From assembly GCA_001695595.3 (NCBI GenBank), contig MBPM02000089.1, positions 62,001 through 126,000 of the forward strand: DNA of 64,000 nucleotides. The letters are read 5' to 3'. The position numbers and the translations under genes are program-made. Below, in pieces: positions 12,367 through 23,251 of the stretch (the first letter of the stretch is position 1; every line of letters begins with the position of its first letter). The stretch is from Plasmopara viticola. Its lineage: Eukaryota; Oomycota; Peronosporomycetes; Peronosporales; Peronosporaceae. Below the pieces are notes generated by a model, which saw nothing but the letters and a program-made list of their open reading frames with translations, was not told the origin of the DNA and made no database searches.

Positions 12367-12391
12367 CGTTACCGGCAATTTGCCGGTAACG
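12367..12391. repeat. Perfect 12-bp inverted repeat (hairpin)
   Basis: Arms CGTTACCGGCAA and TTGCCGGTAACG are perfectly complementary around a single T. It lies 14 bp after TGTAACG at 12,353, close to the end of the gypsy remnant, and could belong to its 3' LTR. It could also be a short DNA-level palindrome of unknown role. Confidence 0.8.
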
Positions 12392-12591
12392 GCCTTTACG
12401 CAAAAAAAAATTAAAATATTCCCAAAAGATAAATGCATTAGTTCTACCGACACTTTCAGATGTCCCAGAATCATTGGGAATCAAAAGACCTTATTGTGTA
12501 AAAAATCTGGGATGTGTCAAAAGCTAGATGAAATAAATAAGAAGGATAGCTTTATGGAACAATTAGGCTGTAGCAAGAAAAAGAAATAAGT

Positions 12592-15500
12592 CGTAAGGGC
12601 TCTCATTTAATATCACTTTTCTATTCAAGCAACAAACACTCCTCCTTTGCCTCGCCCGCGCCTCAGCCTCGTCCGATGGCCGACTTTACACAGCTTCCTC
12701 AGCGACTAAGTTAGCGTTGGCTGAGGTTCTCGCTATCGCACCCAATACCATGGAATTGATATGGGCAATTTCATGCGTCGCATATCGGGGCTCAAATCTG
12801 ATTCCTCACCAAAGGAATGACAGCTTGCACTGCGATTTACGATAATTGCGGCATGATCATGAAAATGAAGCATTTCTTCATGACATCTTCCTTGTCTCGT
12901 CGACGTAGCCTCTATTATTCACTGCCGATCGAGGGAAATAAGCAGCGTCATTGGTAATTACCAGATTACAGCTTTATCCTCACCTCTTTAAATTTGTAGA
13001 GCTTACCGTGAGATCACGAATTACCAGAAAGTGGGAAAACGCGCTTCATTGTGGTTGAGTAATACTTGCAAAACTTGTAAAGCCCTGATCCGACAATGTA
13101 TTCAAACGCAGAGGATGTCACGGCGGTTGCTGAGTGTTGTACCTCGTTTCCAGCCGACAAACCGCGGGTGGCCACCTATTAGTAGCGCTTGGTGGGTTAG
13201 TTCAAGAGAGAGTATAACGAATGATGTACGCTGTATCGAAACCTTAAAGTGATGCGCCGGGTACAAACCTAAACGGCGACTGTGTGCTTATAACTGTGTC
13301 GAGGATAGGTACTGTTTTTTTTTGCTTGGCCGCTTGAAAAGCTAGAGTAGTCAAGCAGAAGAAAATTACGCCGTTCTTTTGACATAGATCTTGGCCGAAT
13401 TTTGCTTTAACAACGGATTAACGTTGTCTGTGGGAAGCAACCCGACTACTTGTGTGATCCAAATAAGACATATCATCATTCCAATGCTTAAGCCTGTTCT
13501 CATTCCTAATTATTTGCGAATTTGATAATGATCGAGAAATGACAGAAGCTTTTTCTGAAGTAGAATCAAATCGGATCTCTACAAATAGACTTGTGATGTG
13601 TAACACCCATTCGTTGCGCTAGAGAAAATAACTGGTACCGCTGGTCTACTGGTTGGTCATAGAGAATTTTTTAGTCAAAAGAATTGAGGAGTAAGTTGGT
13701 TATTAATGATCTAATACAAGGACCATAGCTGCTTCCTTCGTATGCGGTTGCATCGTGTACTGTGATCGTGCTCTAAAGACGTTGGGTTGACGATCATGAT
13801 TGATTTAAAGAATTTTTTAACAATATCAATATTATCCAATCGCGTGTTTGCTTTTACGCAATGAATGTTTCCAGGTGATCAAGTAGTTATCTCCCGCATA
13901 CTGATCTCGCCAGCAATTAATTGTTGAAAGTACATCGCATTCGTCATATCATATTTAAACGACGTCAAGCGCTTCAACACGATTGATTTTACTTTTGTCG
14001 ATGGTGCATGAGATATAATTATATGATGAAGTGTTTGTGATATAGTGTGCTGTTTTAGGCTAAAAGGTAGCTTTATTCGCTAGATTGAGTCGAGCTGCAA
14101 TCCTGATCTAACAACACATAAGTAAGTAACTCTTTTACATAAAGACCAGTTGCAGAATATTTTCTAGCCAAGACTGCAGGTTAGAAGTATGACTGACCAC
14201 CGCAAGTTTCTAGACCTTGAGCCTACGAGGCAATTCAAGTAGCTCTTTATTGTGATCACCGGTAAATTTGACTGGGACTATGTGTATTACACAGTCGTAG
14301 ATGAATCTTTTTGTTGGGGGTCGATTGTTGAATAAGACATGAGCGTCGAGCGAAGTGAAGTCGGCGAAGGAGGAGTTTTAGCTGCTTAGAGCAAATAGTG
14401 AAGTGACACTAAGTGGGCAGCTCTAATGGTTTCTCATCTCGCTAGAGCCCGACTGGTTGATCCGAACAATATTCTTAAAGGCCAAAATTCTCATATACTC
14501 CGTCTGGCTTCTCGGAAAAGGTTGGGGTGACGCCCTGCTTCCAAGCGCGGGGGCTAAATGCTCGCGCGCTTCGGGCAGGTGCTCTCGGGCATCTGCAGGT
14601 CTCTAACGAGTCTCACCCTCGACGCGACGGTCTCCAGCACCAAGCCACCTGAGCTCTTTCCAAGTCAGAGCTAAAAAAATGGAAGACCCTCACGACCTCG
14701 GTGCTGGATACACTGCCCGCCGAACGAGACCCGACGTATGCGGACACCACTCTATGCCGTGGACTAGCCAGACTGAGCCTAGCACGTGCATAACTTGGCA
14801 ACGCGATAACGTAATACATTACATCACACATCCGTCTGGCTGTATACACATTTGCAACCAAGAAGGCTTTGACTCCTAATGGTGATGACATGTATCGACC
14901 AAATTATGTAGTCACTGACTCTAAGATCAAAATCAATCCATGCGTATTTTTAAAATGATCCAATTATATGGCGCATTAGCAAACCTGCCTGTGACGACGA
15001 TTACACCACTCTGTCATTATTGACAGTCTCAAATATTACAGGTGTTGCTGTGACTCACGGCCAATTAAAAACAATATAACGGTCTGATGGCATTGTCGTT
15101 AGTTCTTCTATTTATTTTCAACACGGACCGTGCCCTATTTTTCTAAGAATTATTAAATGCGACAAATAAAGCTTTTTGTTGGTGCTATGCAGTCATATAT
15201 ACAAAAAGTAGCATATCTGTCCGTCTTAAATACACACGCTATCTTTCTAAGCTTTATAACGCCAAGGCTCAACGAAAGTGGCGTGCTTATAGTGAAATCA
15301 AGTATGTCAAAACGAAAGTATGTAAACACTGATGAAACACGCATACAAAGGACAACTGTAAGGAGATCAAATACAATACCAGAGATTGCTTGTATGGGCG
15401 ACGATGGGAGTGTGACTTTTAGCTTGTCGCTGATTCAGCGACCAAGAGACAAGCATAGTCAGAATTCGTGTATTAACAAGTAACATGTAGACGTATCACT

Positions 15501-16245
15501 CAAATCAAACCCTTAAAGCTTTCCAAATCAATCGATTTTTTTCACGCGTCTTGTGTATGTCGTTCTCCGCCAAGACGCTAGAAATTTTTAGGCCTTCCAT
15601 TTCTCTTAATCTTCTCAACCGCGTTATCTCTCGAAAACCCACGAGTTATATAGTAGCTTCAAAACTATCACAAGTAGAAGTAAAGTCGCTAATACGTATA
15701 AGTGGCGCGCTGATTAAGTTTATTTACGACAAATTTCGATTGTTTGACACGCTAAGAGAATAGCGTCTGGAACTCAGTGCGAGGTGTTTGTTTCAGACAA
15801 CAGACACTTTCGAAGATTAGCATTTAAGGTGCTAATAGCCAACAATAGAAAATCCTAAGGCTGGACCATAAATATCCCTCAATGACACCTACTAAGAAAT
15901 TCTGATCTGACACCCATCTGATAGATTTCGTAATCGAGCCATGACGCTATCGTCATAAAGAAACACAATCGTGAAGGAAAGCTGTTTACAAGCCGGTTGT
16001 CAGTCAAGGTCTAAGCGGCAAGCGGGGCGAAGGCGGTGACGAAGAAACACTGTAAGCTTCTTTGGACATGTTAAAAAGTGTATTTCATGGAAAATTTCTG
16101 ATGAGTCTTCAGTTTAACAGGTGGCTGTCAGCCATCTGCTGCTTCCATCCTAATGGCTATCTTTTTTCTTTACTCCCTCCGGCTTTGAACACATCTTTCT
16201 GCATAGCTTGAGCGGACAATGAGCAGATGAGCGGACCATGAAAAC
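12592..16245. other. No recognisable gene
   Basis: Open frames of up to 108 codons (15,157-15,483, plus) and 92 codons (14,613-14,891, minus) exist, but neither resembles a family I know. A patch at about 14,510-14,780 is clearly more GC-rich than its surroundings and may be a fragment of another transposon or a decayed exon. T- and A-runs are frequent elsewhere. No LTR, tRNA or rRNA is visible. Confidence 0.5.
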
Positions 16246-16265
16246 CGGTTTTTCTCTCCCCCTCC

Positions 16266-16540
16266 CAACACCGAACATCCTATTGTGGGTGGTGACTCGC
16301 CCCGTCACCGTGTGATAATCCGCCCCAAAAGGTCAGTTGCCGCCTGGTCCGACCAGCGATCAACCTTTCATGGGTGGTTCCTCGCCCCGTGAAGGTTAGA
16401 TGCCCCGTCGAAATTCACCCCGTGAAGGTTAGATGCTGTCTGGCAATGGTCCAACCAACCATCAACCTTCCGCGGGTGGAAACCCGCTTCGTCAAGGTCA
16501 AATGCCGCCCGGCAATGGTCTGACCACCGATCAACCGTAC
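16266..16540 (+). pseudogene. Relic of array gene, direct orientation
   Basis: This stretch matches the repeat region of the array gene in plus orientation (GATCAACCTTTCATGGGTGG, GAAGGTCAGATGCC-type words) but is strongly diverged, with in-frame stops such as AGGTTAGATG. It lacks signal peptide and promoter. It ends abruptly near 16,540, where an inverted relic of the same gene begins. It is much older than the array copies. Confidence 0.8.
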
Positions 16541-17497
16541 GACATCGGACCTTAAATGGGCGAATCACCACCCACCGAGTGTTGTTTGGTGATCGGACTC
16601 TCGACAGGCTGCCTCGGACCATCAAGAGGCACATTACCGCTCACAAAAGGCTGATCGTTGGTCGGACTATTGACAAGCGGTATCACACCTTTATGCGGTG
16701 GGTTACCGCGCGTCATCTGACCTTCACGGGGGAGGTTACCATTTAAAAATATTGTCCAGTGTTCGGACTTTGTGAGGTGGCTTACCACGCAATATCTGAC
16801 CTTCACGAAGCAAATTACCACCCACGATTGGTTATTCGGGTGGTTCGAACCACCAAGAGACATATTACCGCCCACTAATGGTTGATCGCTGGTAGGGATA
16901 TTGACAGGCGACATCGGACCTTTTATGCGGTGGGTAACAGCGCGGCATCTGACCTTCACGGGGCAAATTACCATCCACAAAAGGTTGTTCGGTTTTTGGA
17001 CTGTTGGCAGGCGACATTGCAGATCCAAGGGGTGGGTTACGCTTCTGCAACAAATTTACGAGAATCAGATCGTTGGCAGCCGACTTATGAGTTACAAAAG
17101 GCGGGATGCCACTTTGCGTGTTAGGTCCTGACCTTGGAGGTCCAGCAACCGAACTGCCGTCGGTCGGACTGTTACCATCGTCCTCTTTTCGCTGATGTTC
17201 GGCCTCATTTTGATCATTCTCACCCCCGACAGTGCTTCCGAAATCATCACCAGCTTAAAGGTAATTTCATTCTGCGTAGGTTGTTCAACCGGAGGCTAAT
17301 GGCACCCAAATTAGGTTTGGCAACTTTTGCTTCGTTGGTGCTCTATTCTTAAACGACGAAAACAGACATTCAGAAGCGCTTCTTCCATCAACTTCGATAC
17401 ACTAAAAGTCGATTGTCAGCCGCCAAGTGTAGTGTGGGTAGCAAGACACCGAGTAATAACGGACCTGTTGAGATGAAAGTCGCTGAACAAGCTCCAA
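16541..17497 (-). pseudogene. Relic of array gene, inverted, with promoter flank
   Basis: The minus-strand reading shows the acidic and Pro-Gly repeat parts of the array protein (for example QPFVDGNLPREGQMPR) in two overlapping frames, so it is frameshifted. Going 5', the EQPT region is recognisable near 17,290, but the signal-peptide codons and the CTCATTC core promoter are absent. The far-upstream flank (GATTGTCAGCCGCCAAGT, GCTGAACAAGCTCC) is preserved to about 17,497. There it abuts spacer sequence of the array in the opposite orientation. Confidence 0.85.
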
Positions 17498-17499
17498 AG

Positions 17500-19021
17500 A
17501 AGTGTAAAGTGGAAACATCTTATTACGAAAAAAACTTGCAGAACGAGTAATAATATATTCAAGAAGCAATTGAAAAGTTATTTTGAGCAAGAAACGAAAG
17601 ATCGGATAAGCTGATTGTGCACATAAAGAGTTTAATTGGGACTCGAAATTATCTTATACACAACTTGTAAATGCAAATAGAGGAAAAGTAAGGGCGATTT
17701 GGCTTTGCAGAGATAAAGACGATATCAAAATGATTGGCTTCTGCGTTACTAAGGTAGTAAGCACTTATTAGAAATGTCTTGTGTAAATATCCAATGTGGA
17801 GCTTCCAATAGTTGGAAGTCATTGTTGTGGCGGCAAAACCCGAGTAAAAACACCAGCCGATGTGTTTGGTAGTCACTATTTGGGGTGTAGGGGATCGCGG
17901 TCGCTCTGACGGTATCAATGGCAAACGTGTTATAGAATGAGCTTGATGTACTAAGCCTTTTTCACCTTCAAATGTCCTCATTGTTTCTACGAGTGTAGCG
18001 GGTCTGTTCGAATTCGACGCTGAAAAACTTTCCACAAGAATTGATTCAATGATAAAGGACTTTGCTATTTGCATGAAAAGGAAACCTTTGTCACGTCATT
18101 GATGGGCAGGGAAAAACCGTCATATAAATGTAAATTCAACGAAATTGAAATTATTGTTAACGTATTGAGTACCACAAGGATCGCATAGTGTTGATTTGGT
18201 GCATCAGTCCAGTTTTTCATTTCGCTCGTGGGGCTATTGATATTCGCTTGGTCTAGTTATCGCAACAGATCGTAATGGTTCACCATATATGAGATGGGTA
18301 AGAGGGGGAGCGGGATTGGCATCTTAAAGTGCGACGGAGTCGATTATTCCATATGTGCGCATTGCGGATATATGACGGCATTTTGTTCTAAACTGATCCT
18401 CGCGTCTTAATACTGTGTCACACGAGGCAGCGTCGTTCCTCGCGCCGAGTCAGCAACAAGAACATCGTAGTAATAGGGTTGTAGGAAATCATGAAACGAA
18501 AACTCAGATGCGCAACGAGGTTTTACGTGCTTAATTTTCAAGAGAGACATTTGTTGCACGGCTTTGAAGATACGCATTAATACTGTCTTCTCATTATCTT
18601 CGTCGTATTTCGCGTGTTGGACATTTCTGGTAAAGCAAAAGCGTCTTTGGATGCGTCTTTACCCAGAAGATGCTGCTTGCTACCTTGTTGCACACAAGAT
18701 CTGCACTTCCCTACCGAGGATTTACGCTATATGCCGAGCATGCTGAAAGTAAATGCGCCCCGCCGGAGCTTGTTCAGCAACTTTCGTCTTAACCGGCCCG
18801 TCCGATACGCGAAAGGTTAAGCTTTTCTCACTTAACGTCTCGCTGCCCAAATTTTTACCTGGCAGCTGACAATTAACTTTAAGTATCTTAGACCTTAAAA
18901 TGAAGAAGCGCCTCCAAATGGCTGTTCCGTACACCTCCTGGTGACGAGCTCCCGTGAGATGATCTCAAGATTTGGTCGACACGATGAGATATAGTGTGCC
19001 CCAAGACCTTGTACTCATTCA
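17500..19021. other. Left-edge partial spacer
   Basis: Array spacer lacking its first ~280 bp. A minus-strand frame with an ATG runs from 18,074 to 17,649 (141 codons) and is full length here. It has no domain I recognise. The plus strand upstream of gene copy 1 carries no other convincing coding frame. Confidence 0.6.
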
Positions 19022-19038
19022 CTCATTCAGCAATTTGC
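19022..19038 (+). promoter_or_regulatory. Oomycete Inr-FPR core promoter, copy 1
   Basis: CTCATTCAGCAATTTGC fits the oomycete initiator (CTCATTC) followed by the flanking promoter element (CAWTTT-like). A second CTCATTCA lies directly upstream at 19,014. In oomycetes transcription starts within this motif, which would give a 5' leader of about 75-80 nt before the ATG at 19,104. Confidence 0.75.
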
Positions 19039-19103
19039 TAAGCCAAGCAAACAACTTTGCCCGGGACCCTGCTTTCAAAACTACCTTCCAGTCTCCTACA
19101 ATT

Positions 19104-20117
19104 ATGCACATTTCCCGCATCGTCGCGCACGCTGCAATTGCTACAGCGATTGTCGCTTCGACGTTATCGCCCACAGACGCCGCTAGCGGCCTACGTGGTC
19201 CGATTGAGCAACCTACGCTGAATGAAGATTACCAGCAAACCGCCCACGAACTTGGCAGCTCTGTTGGAGGTGAGAATGAACAAAACGAAGACGAGCACCA
19301 GCAAAACGAGAACGATGGTAACAGTCCGATCGACGGTAGTTCGGCCGCTGGACCCCCGAGGTCAGGACCGAACACACAGAGTGGTATCCCGCCTTTTGGA
19401 GCTCAGAAGCCGCCTGCCAACGATCCAATTCCCGAATACTCTTTGCAGAAGGGTAACCCACCCATTGGATCTCCAATGCCGCCTGTCAACCGTCCGAACA
19501 CCGAACAACCTTTTGGAGATGGGAACCCACCCCATGAAAGTCAAATGCCGCCTGGCAATGGTCCGACCAACGATCAACAATTTATGGGCGGTAACCCGCC
19601 TCTTGGTGGTCCGAAGCCGCTTGCCGAGGGTCCTATCGCCGAACAACCTTTCATGGGTGGTAACTTGCCCCTTACAGGTCCGATGCCAGTGGCTGGTAAC
19701 CCATCCCTTGGAAGTTCGATGCCGCCTGCGAACGGTCCGCTCTCCGGATTTCCTTTCATGGGTGGCAATATGCCTTTTGGAGCTCCGATGCCGCCTGCCA
19801 TCGGTTTGATCACTGGATACGTATTGCTCAATGGCAATCCGCCTTTTGGACCTCCAATGCTGCCTTCAAATGGTCCAATTTCTCAAAACCCTTTCCAGGG
19901 TGGTAGTTCGCCCTTTGGATCTTCGATGCCGCCTGCTAACGGTCCAATCCCCCAGCAACCTTTCCCGAGTGGTAAACCGCCCCTTGAAGGTCCAAAGCCG
20001 CCTACCAATGGTCCGATCCCCGACCAACCTTTGCAAAAGGGTACTCCACCCCTCGGAGCTCCGATGCCACCTGTTAACGGTCCGAACTCCGACCAACTTT
20101 TGCAAAAGGGTAATTAA
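19104..20117 (+). CDS. Secreted Pro/Gly-rich repeat protein, copy 1 (short form)
   Basis: 337 residues, intact. Residues 1-26 form a signal peptide: short basic start (MHISRIVAH), Ala/Ile-rich core, likely cleavage near TDA-A. SGLRG at 28-32 vaguely recalls a degenerate RXLR motif. Residues 33-92 are acidic and Gln/Asn-rich. The rest is imperfect 23-residue units of the type QPFxGGNPPLGxPMPPANGPI. The start is preferred over an in-frame ATG 40 codons upstream (18,984) because the core promoter lies between them and the signal peptide starts here. The short form lacks the 78-residue block. An extra Gly (QSGIPPFG) and EYSLQKG mark this copy. Likely secreted; molecular role unknown (surface, extracellular matrix or host-interface protein). 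Confidence 0.85.
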   Translation: MHISRIVAHAAIATAIVASTLSPTDAASGLRGPIEQPTLNEDYQQTAHELGSSVGGENEQNEDEHQQNENDGNSPIDGSSAAGPPRSGPNTQSGIPPFGAQKPPANDPIPEYSLQKGNPPIGSPMPPVNRPNTEQPFGDGNPPHESQMPPGNGPTNDQQFMGGNPPLGGPKPLAEGPIAEQPFMGGNLPLTGPMPVAGNPSLGSSMPPANGPLSGFPFMGGNMPFGAPMPPAIGLITGYVLLNGNPPFGPPMLPSNGPISQNPFQGGSSPFGSSMPPANGPIPQQPFPSGKPPLEGPKPPTNGPIPDQPLQKGTPPLGAPMPPVNGPNSDQLLQKGN

Positions 20118-21921
20118 CCCCTCGGAGCTCCGATGCCAATTGCCAACGGTCCAATCTCTGGACACCCATAAAAGACGAACACGGCCTCAAGAGATTTATT
20201 TGTAACACTCATGCGCTCTTCTGTGTATTCCATGTAAGCGGGTGACCAAAGTGGCTTCTATACGATTTGTACGTCTTCGCATTTAAACTTGCTGAATACA
20301 TGTAATACTGTGACTAAGGTTGTTGGGACAATATTTGACATTGCCGTCGTATTCTCTCTGGTCACATAAAATTTGTCTGCGTATAATGTATTAGCTGCTA
20401 ATGCAAAGTGGAAACATCTTATTACGAAAAAAACTTGCAGAACGAGTTATAACATATTCAAGAAGCAATTGAAAAGTTATTTTGAGCAAGAAACGAAAGA
20501 TCGAATAAAGCTGATTGTGCACATAAAGAGTTTAATTGGGACTCGAAATTATCTTATACACAACTTGTAAATGCAAATAGAGGAAAATTAAGGGCGATTT
20601 GGCTTTGCAGAGATAAAGACGATATCAAAATGATTGGCTTCTGCGTTACTAAGGTAGTAAGCACTTATTAAAAAATGTCTTGTGTAAATATCCAATGTGG
20701 AGCTTCCAATAGTTGGAAGTCATTGTTGTGGCGGCAAATCCCGAGTAAAAACACCAGCCGATGTGTTTGGTAGTCACTATTTGGGGTGTAGGGGATCGCG
20801 GTCGCTCTGACGGTATCAATGGCAAACGTGTTATAGAATGAGCTTGATGTACTAAGCCTTTTTCACCTTCAAATGTCCTCATTGTTTCTACGAGTGTAGC
20901 GGGTCTGTTCGAATTCGACGCTGAGTAACTTTCCACAAGAATTGATTCAATGATAAAGGACTTTGCTATTTGCATGAAAAGGAAACATTTGTCACGTCAT
21001 TGATGGGCAGGGAAAAACCGTCATATAAATGTAAATTCAACGAACTTGAAATTATTGTTAACGTATTGAGTACCACAAGGATCGCATAGTGTTGATTTGG
21101 TGCATCAGTCCAGTTTTTCATTTCGCTCATGGGGCTATTGATATTCGCTTGGTCTAGTTATCGCTACAGATCGAAATGGTTCACCATATATGAGATGGGT
21201 AAGAGGGGGAGCGGGATTGGCATCTTAAAGTGCGACGGAGTCGATTATTCCATATGTGCGCATCGCGGATATATGACGGCAATTTGTTTAAAACTGATCC
21301 TCGCGTCTTAATACTGTGTCACACGAGGCAGCGTCGTTCCTCGCGCCGAGTCAGCAACAAGAACATCGTAGTAATAGGGTTGTAGGAAATCATGAAAGGA
21401 AAACTCGGATGCGCAACGAGGTTTTACGTGCTTACTTTTCAAGAGAGACATTTGTCGCACGGCTTTAAAGATACGCATTAATACTGTCTTCTCATTATCT
21501 TCGTCGTATTTCGCGTGTTGGACACTTCTGGTAAAGAAAAAGCGCCTTTGGATGCGTCTTTACCCAGAAGATGCTGCTTGCTACCTTGTTGCACACAAGA
21601 TTTGCACTTCCCTACCGAGACTTTACGCTATATCCCGAGCTTGTTAAAAGTAAATGCGCCCCGCCGGAGCTTGTTCAGCAACTTTCGTCTTAACCGGCCC
21701 GTCCGATACGCGAATAGTTGAGCTTTTCTCACTTAACGTCTCGCTGCCCATATTAAACTTGGCGGCTGACAATCAACTTCAAGTATCTTAGACGTTAAAA
21801 TGAAGAAGCGCCTCCAAATGGCTGTTCCGTACACATCCTGGTGACGAGCTCCCGTGAGATGATCTCAAGATTTGGTCGACACGATGAGAAATAGTGTGCC
21901 CCAAGACCTTGTACTCATTCA
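20118..21921. other. Array spacer 1
   Basis: Directly after the TAA the 23-residue repeat continues in frame for 17 codons (PLGAPMP...GHP) to a second TAA at 20,169-20,171, as in all copies. The following AT-rich stretch has the minus-strand frame (20,975 to 20,649), here shortened to 108 codons by an expanded A-run near 20,670. No LTR, tRNA or second gene is recognised. Confidence 0.6.
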
Positions 21922-21938
21922 CTCATTCAGCAATTTGC
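21922..21938 (+). promoter_or_regulatory. Core promoter, copy 2
   Basis: Same 17-bp initiator/flanking-element match, ending 66 bp before the start codon. Confidence 0.75.
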
Positions 21939-22003
21939 TAAGCCAAGCAAACAACTTTGCCCGGGACCCTGCTTTCAAAACTACCTTCCAGTCTCCTACA
22001 ATT

Positions 22004-23251
22004 ATGCACATTTCCCGCATCGTCGCGCACGCTGCAATTGCTACAGCGATTGTCGCTTCGACGTTATCGCCCACAGACGCCGCTAGCGGCCTACGTGGTC
22101 CGATTGAGCAACCTACGCTGAATGAAGATTACCAGCAAACCGCCCACGAACTTGGAAGCTCTGTTGGAGGTGAGAATGAACAAAACGAAGACGAGCACCA
22201 GCAAAACGAGAACGATGGTAACAGTCCGATCGACGGTAGTTCGGCCGCTGGACCCCCGAGGTCAGGACCGAACACACAGAGTATCCCGCCTTTTGGAGCT
22301 CAGAAGCCGCCTGCCAACGATCCAATTCCCGAAAACTCTTTGCAGAAGGGTAATCCACCCATTGGATCTCCAATGCCGCCTGCCAACCGTCCGAACACCG
22401 AACAACCTTTTGGAGATGGGAACCCACCCCATGAAAGTCAAATGCCGCCTGGCAATGGTCCGACCAACGATCAACCTTTCGTGGGTCGTAAACCACCCCA
22501 TGGAGGTCAGATGCCGAATGGTGGCCCACCTAATGAAAGTCAAATGCCGCCTGACAATGGTCCGACCAACGATCAACCTTTCGTGGGTGGTGATTCGCCC
22601 AATAAAGGGCAGATGTCGCGTGGTAATCCACCTCAAGAAGGCCAGACGCCGCATGGTGACCGACCCCATGAAGGTCAGATGCCGCCTGTCAATGGTCCGA
22701 CCAAAGATCAACAATTTATGGGCGGTAACCCGCCTCTTGGTGGTCCGAAGCCGCTTGCCGAGGGTCCGATCGCCGAACAACCTTTCATGGGTGGTAACTC
22801 GCCCCTTACAGGTCCGATGCCAGTGGCTGGTAACCCATCCCTTGGAAGTTCGATGCCGCCTGCGAACGGTCCGCTCTCCGGATTTCCTTTCATGGGTGGC
22901 AATATGCCTTTTGGAGCTCCGATGCCGCCTGCCATCGGTTTGATCACTGGATACGTATTGCTCAATGGCAATCCGCCTTTTGGACCTCCAATGCTGCCTC
23001 CAAATGGTCCAATTTCTCAAAACCCTTTCCAGGGTGGTAGTTCGCCCTTTGGATCTTCGATGCCGCCTGCTAACGGTCCAATCCCCCAGCAGCCTTTCCC
23101 GAGTGGTAAACCGCCCCTTGAAGGTCCAAAGCCGCCTACCAATGGTCCGATCCCCGACCAACCTTTGCAAAAGGGTACTCCACCCCTCGGAGCTCCGATG
23201 CCACCTGCCAACGGTCCGAACTCCGACCAACTTTTGCAAAAGGGTAATTAA
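22004..23251 (+). CDS. Secreted Pro/Gly-rich repeat protein, copy 2 (long form)
   Basis: 415 residues, intact; the reference long form. Order: signal peptide (1-26), SGLRG, acidic Q/N/E-rich segment, then repeats. The extra 78 residues after GPTNDQ contain more polar units (FVGRKPPHGGQMPNGG, SPNKGQMSRGNPPQEG, TPHGDRPHEG) than the flanking hydrophobic PFMGGN-type units. No cysteine is apparent in the repeats and no membrane segment follows the signal peptide. A G-to-R change in FVGRK distinguishes it from other long copies. The C-terminus ends LLQKGN just before the in-frame continuation noted for spacer 1. Confidence 0.85.
   Translation: MHISRIVAHAAIATAIVASTLSPTDAASGLRGPIEQPTLNEDYQQTAHELGSSVGGENEQNEDEHQQNENDGNSPIDGSSAAGPPRSGPNTQSIPPFGAQKPPANDPIPENSLQKGNPPIGSPMPPANRPNTEQPFGDGNPPHESQMPPGNGPTNDQPFVGRKPPHGGQMPNGGPPNESQMPPDNGPTNDQPFVGGDSPNKGQMSRGNPPQEGQTPHGDRPHEGQMPPVNGPTKDQQFMGGNPPLGGPKPLAEGPIAEQPFMGGNSPLTGPMPVAGNPSLGSSMPPANGPLSGFPFMGGNMPFGAPMPPAIGLITGYVLLNGNPPFGPPMLPPNGPISQNPFQGGSSPFGSSMPPANGPIPQQPFPSGKPPLEGPKPPTNGPIPDQPLQKGTPPLGAPMPPANGPNSDQLLQKGN

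Noticed and set aside
12353..12591. Definite 3' LTR of the gypsy remnant
   Set aside because: No matching 5' copy could be found near 7,500-7,780, so only a possible LTR start is noted.
18972..19103. N-terminal extension of the array protein
   Set aside because: The extended frame begins with TTG (or ATG at 18,984), is interrupted by a one-base loss in copy 4, and contains the core promoter. It would bury the signal peptide.
19104..20117. Collagen or elastin-type protein
   Set aside because: No Gly-X-Y periodicity of three; the repeat period is 23 residues.
21515..21721. 68-codon plus-strand frame repeated upstream of each gene (LDTSGKEKAPL...)
   Set aside because: It has no ATG start and a frame that breaks in copy 8. 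Opposite-strand frames of similar length exist, so it is probably noncoding upstream sequence.
22122..22943. Second plus-strand frame of 273 codons inside the repeat gene
   Set aside because: It has an ATG but lies wholly within the signal-peptide gene and is rich in Arg/Leu/Val as expected for a shifted reading of Pro-Gly codons. There is no independent promoter.
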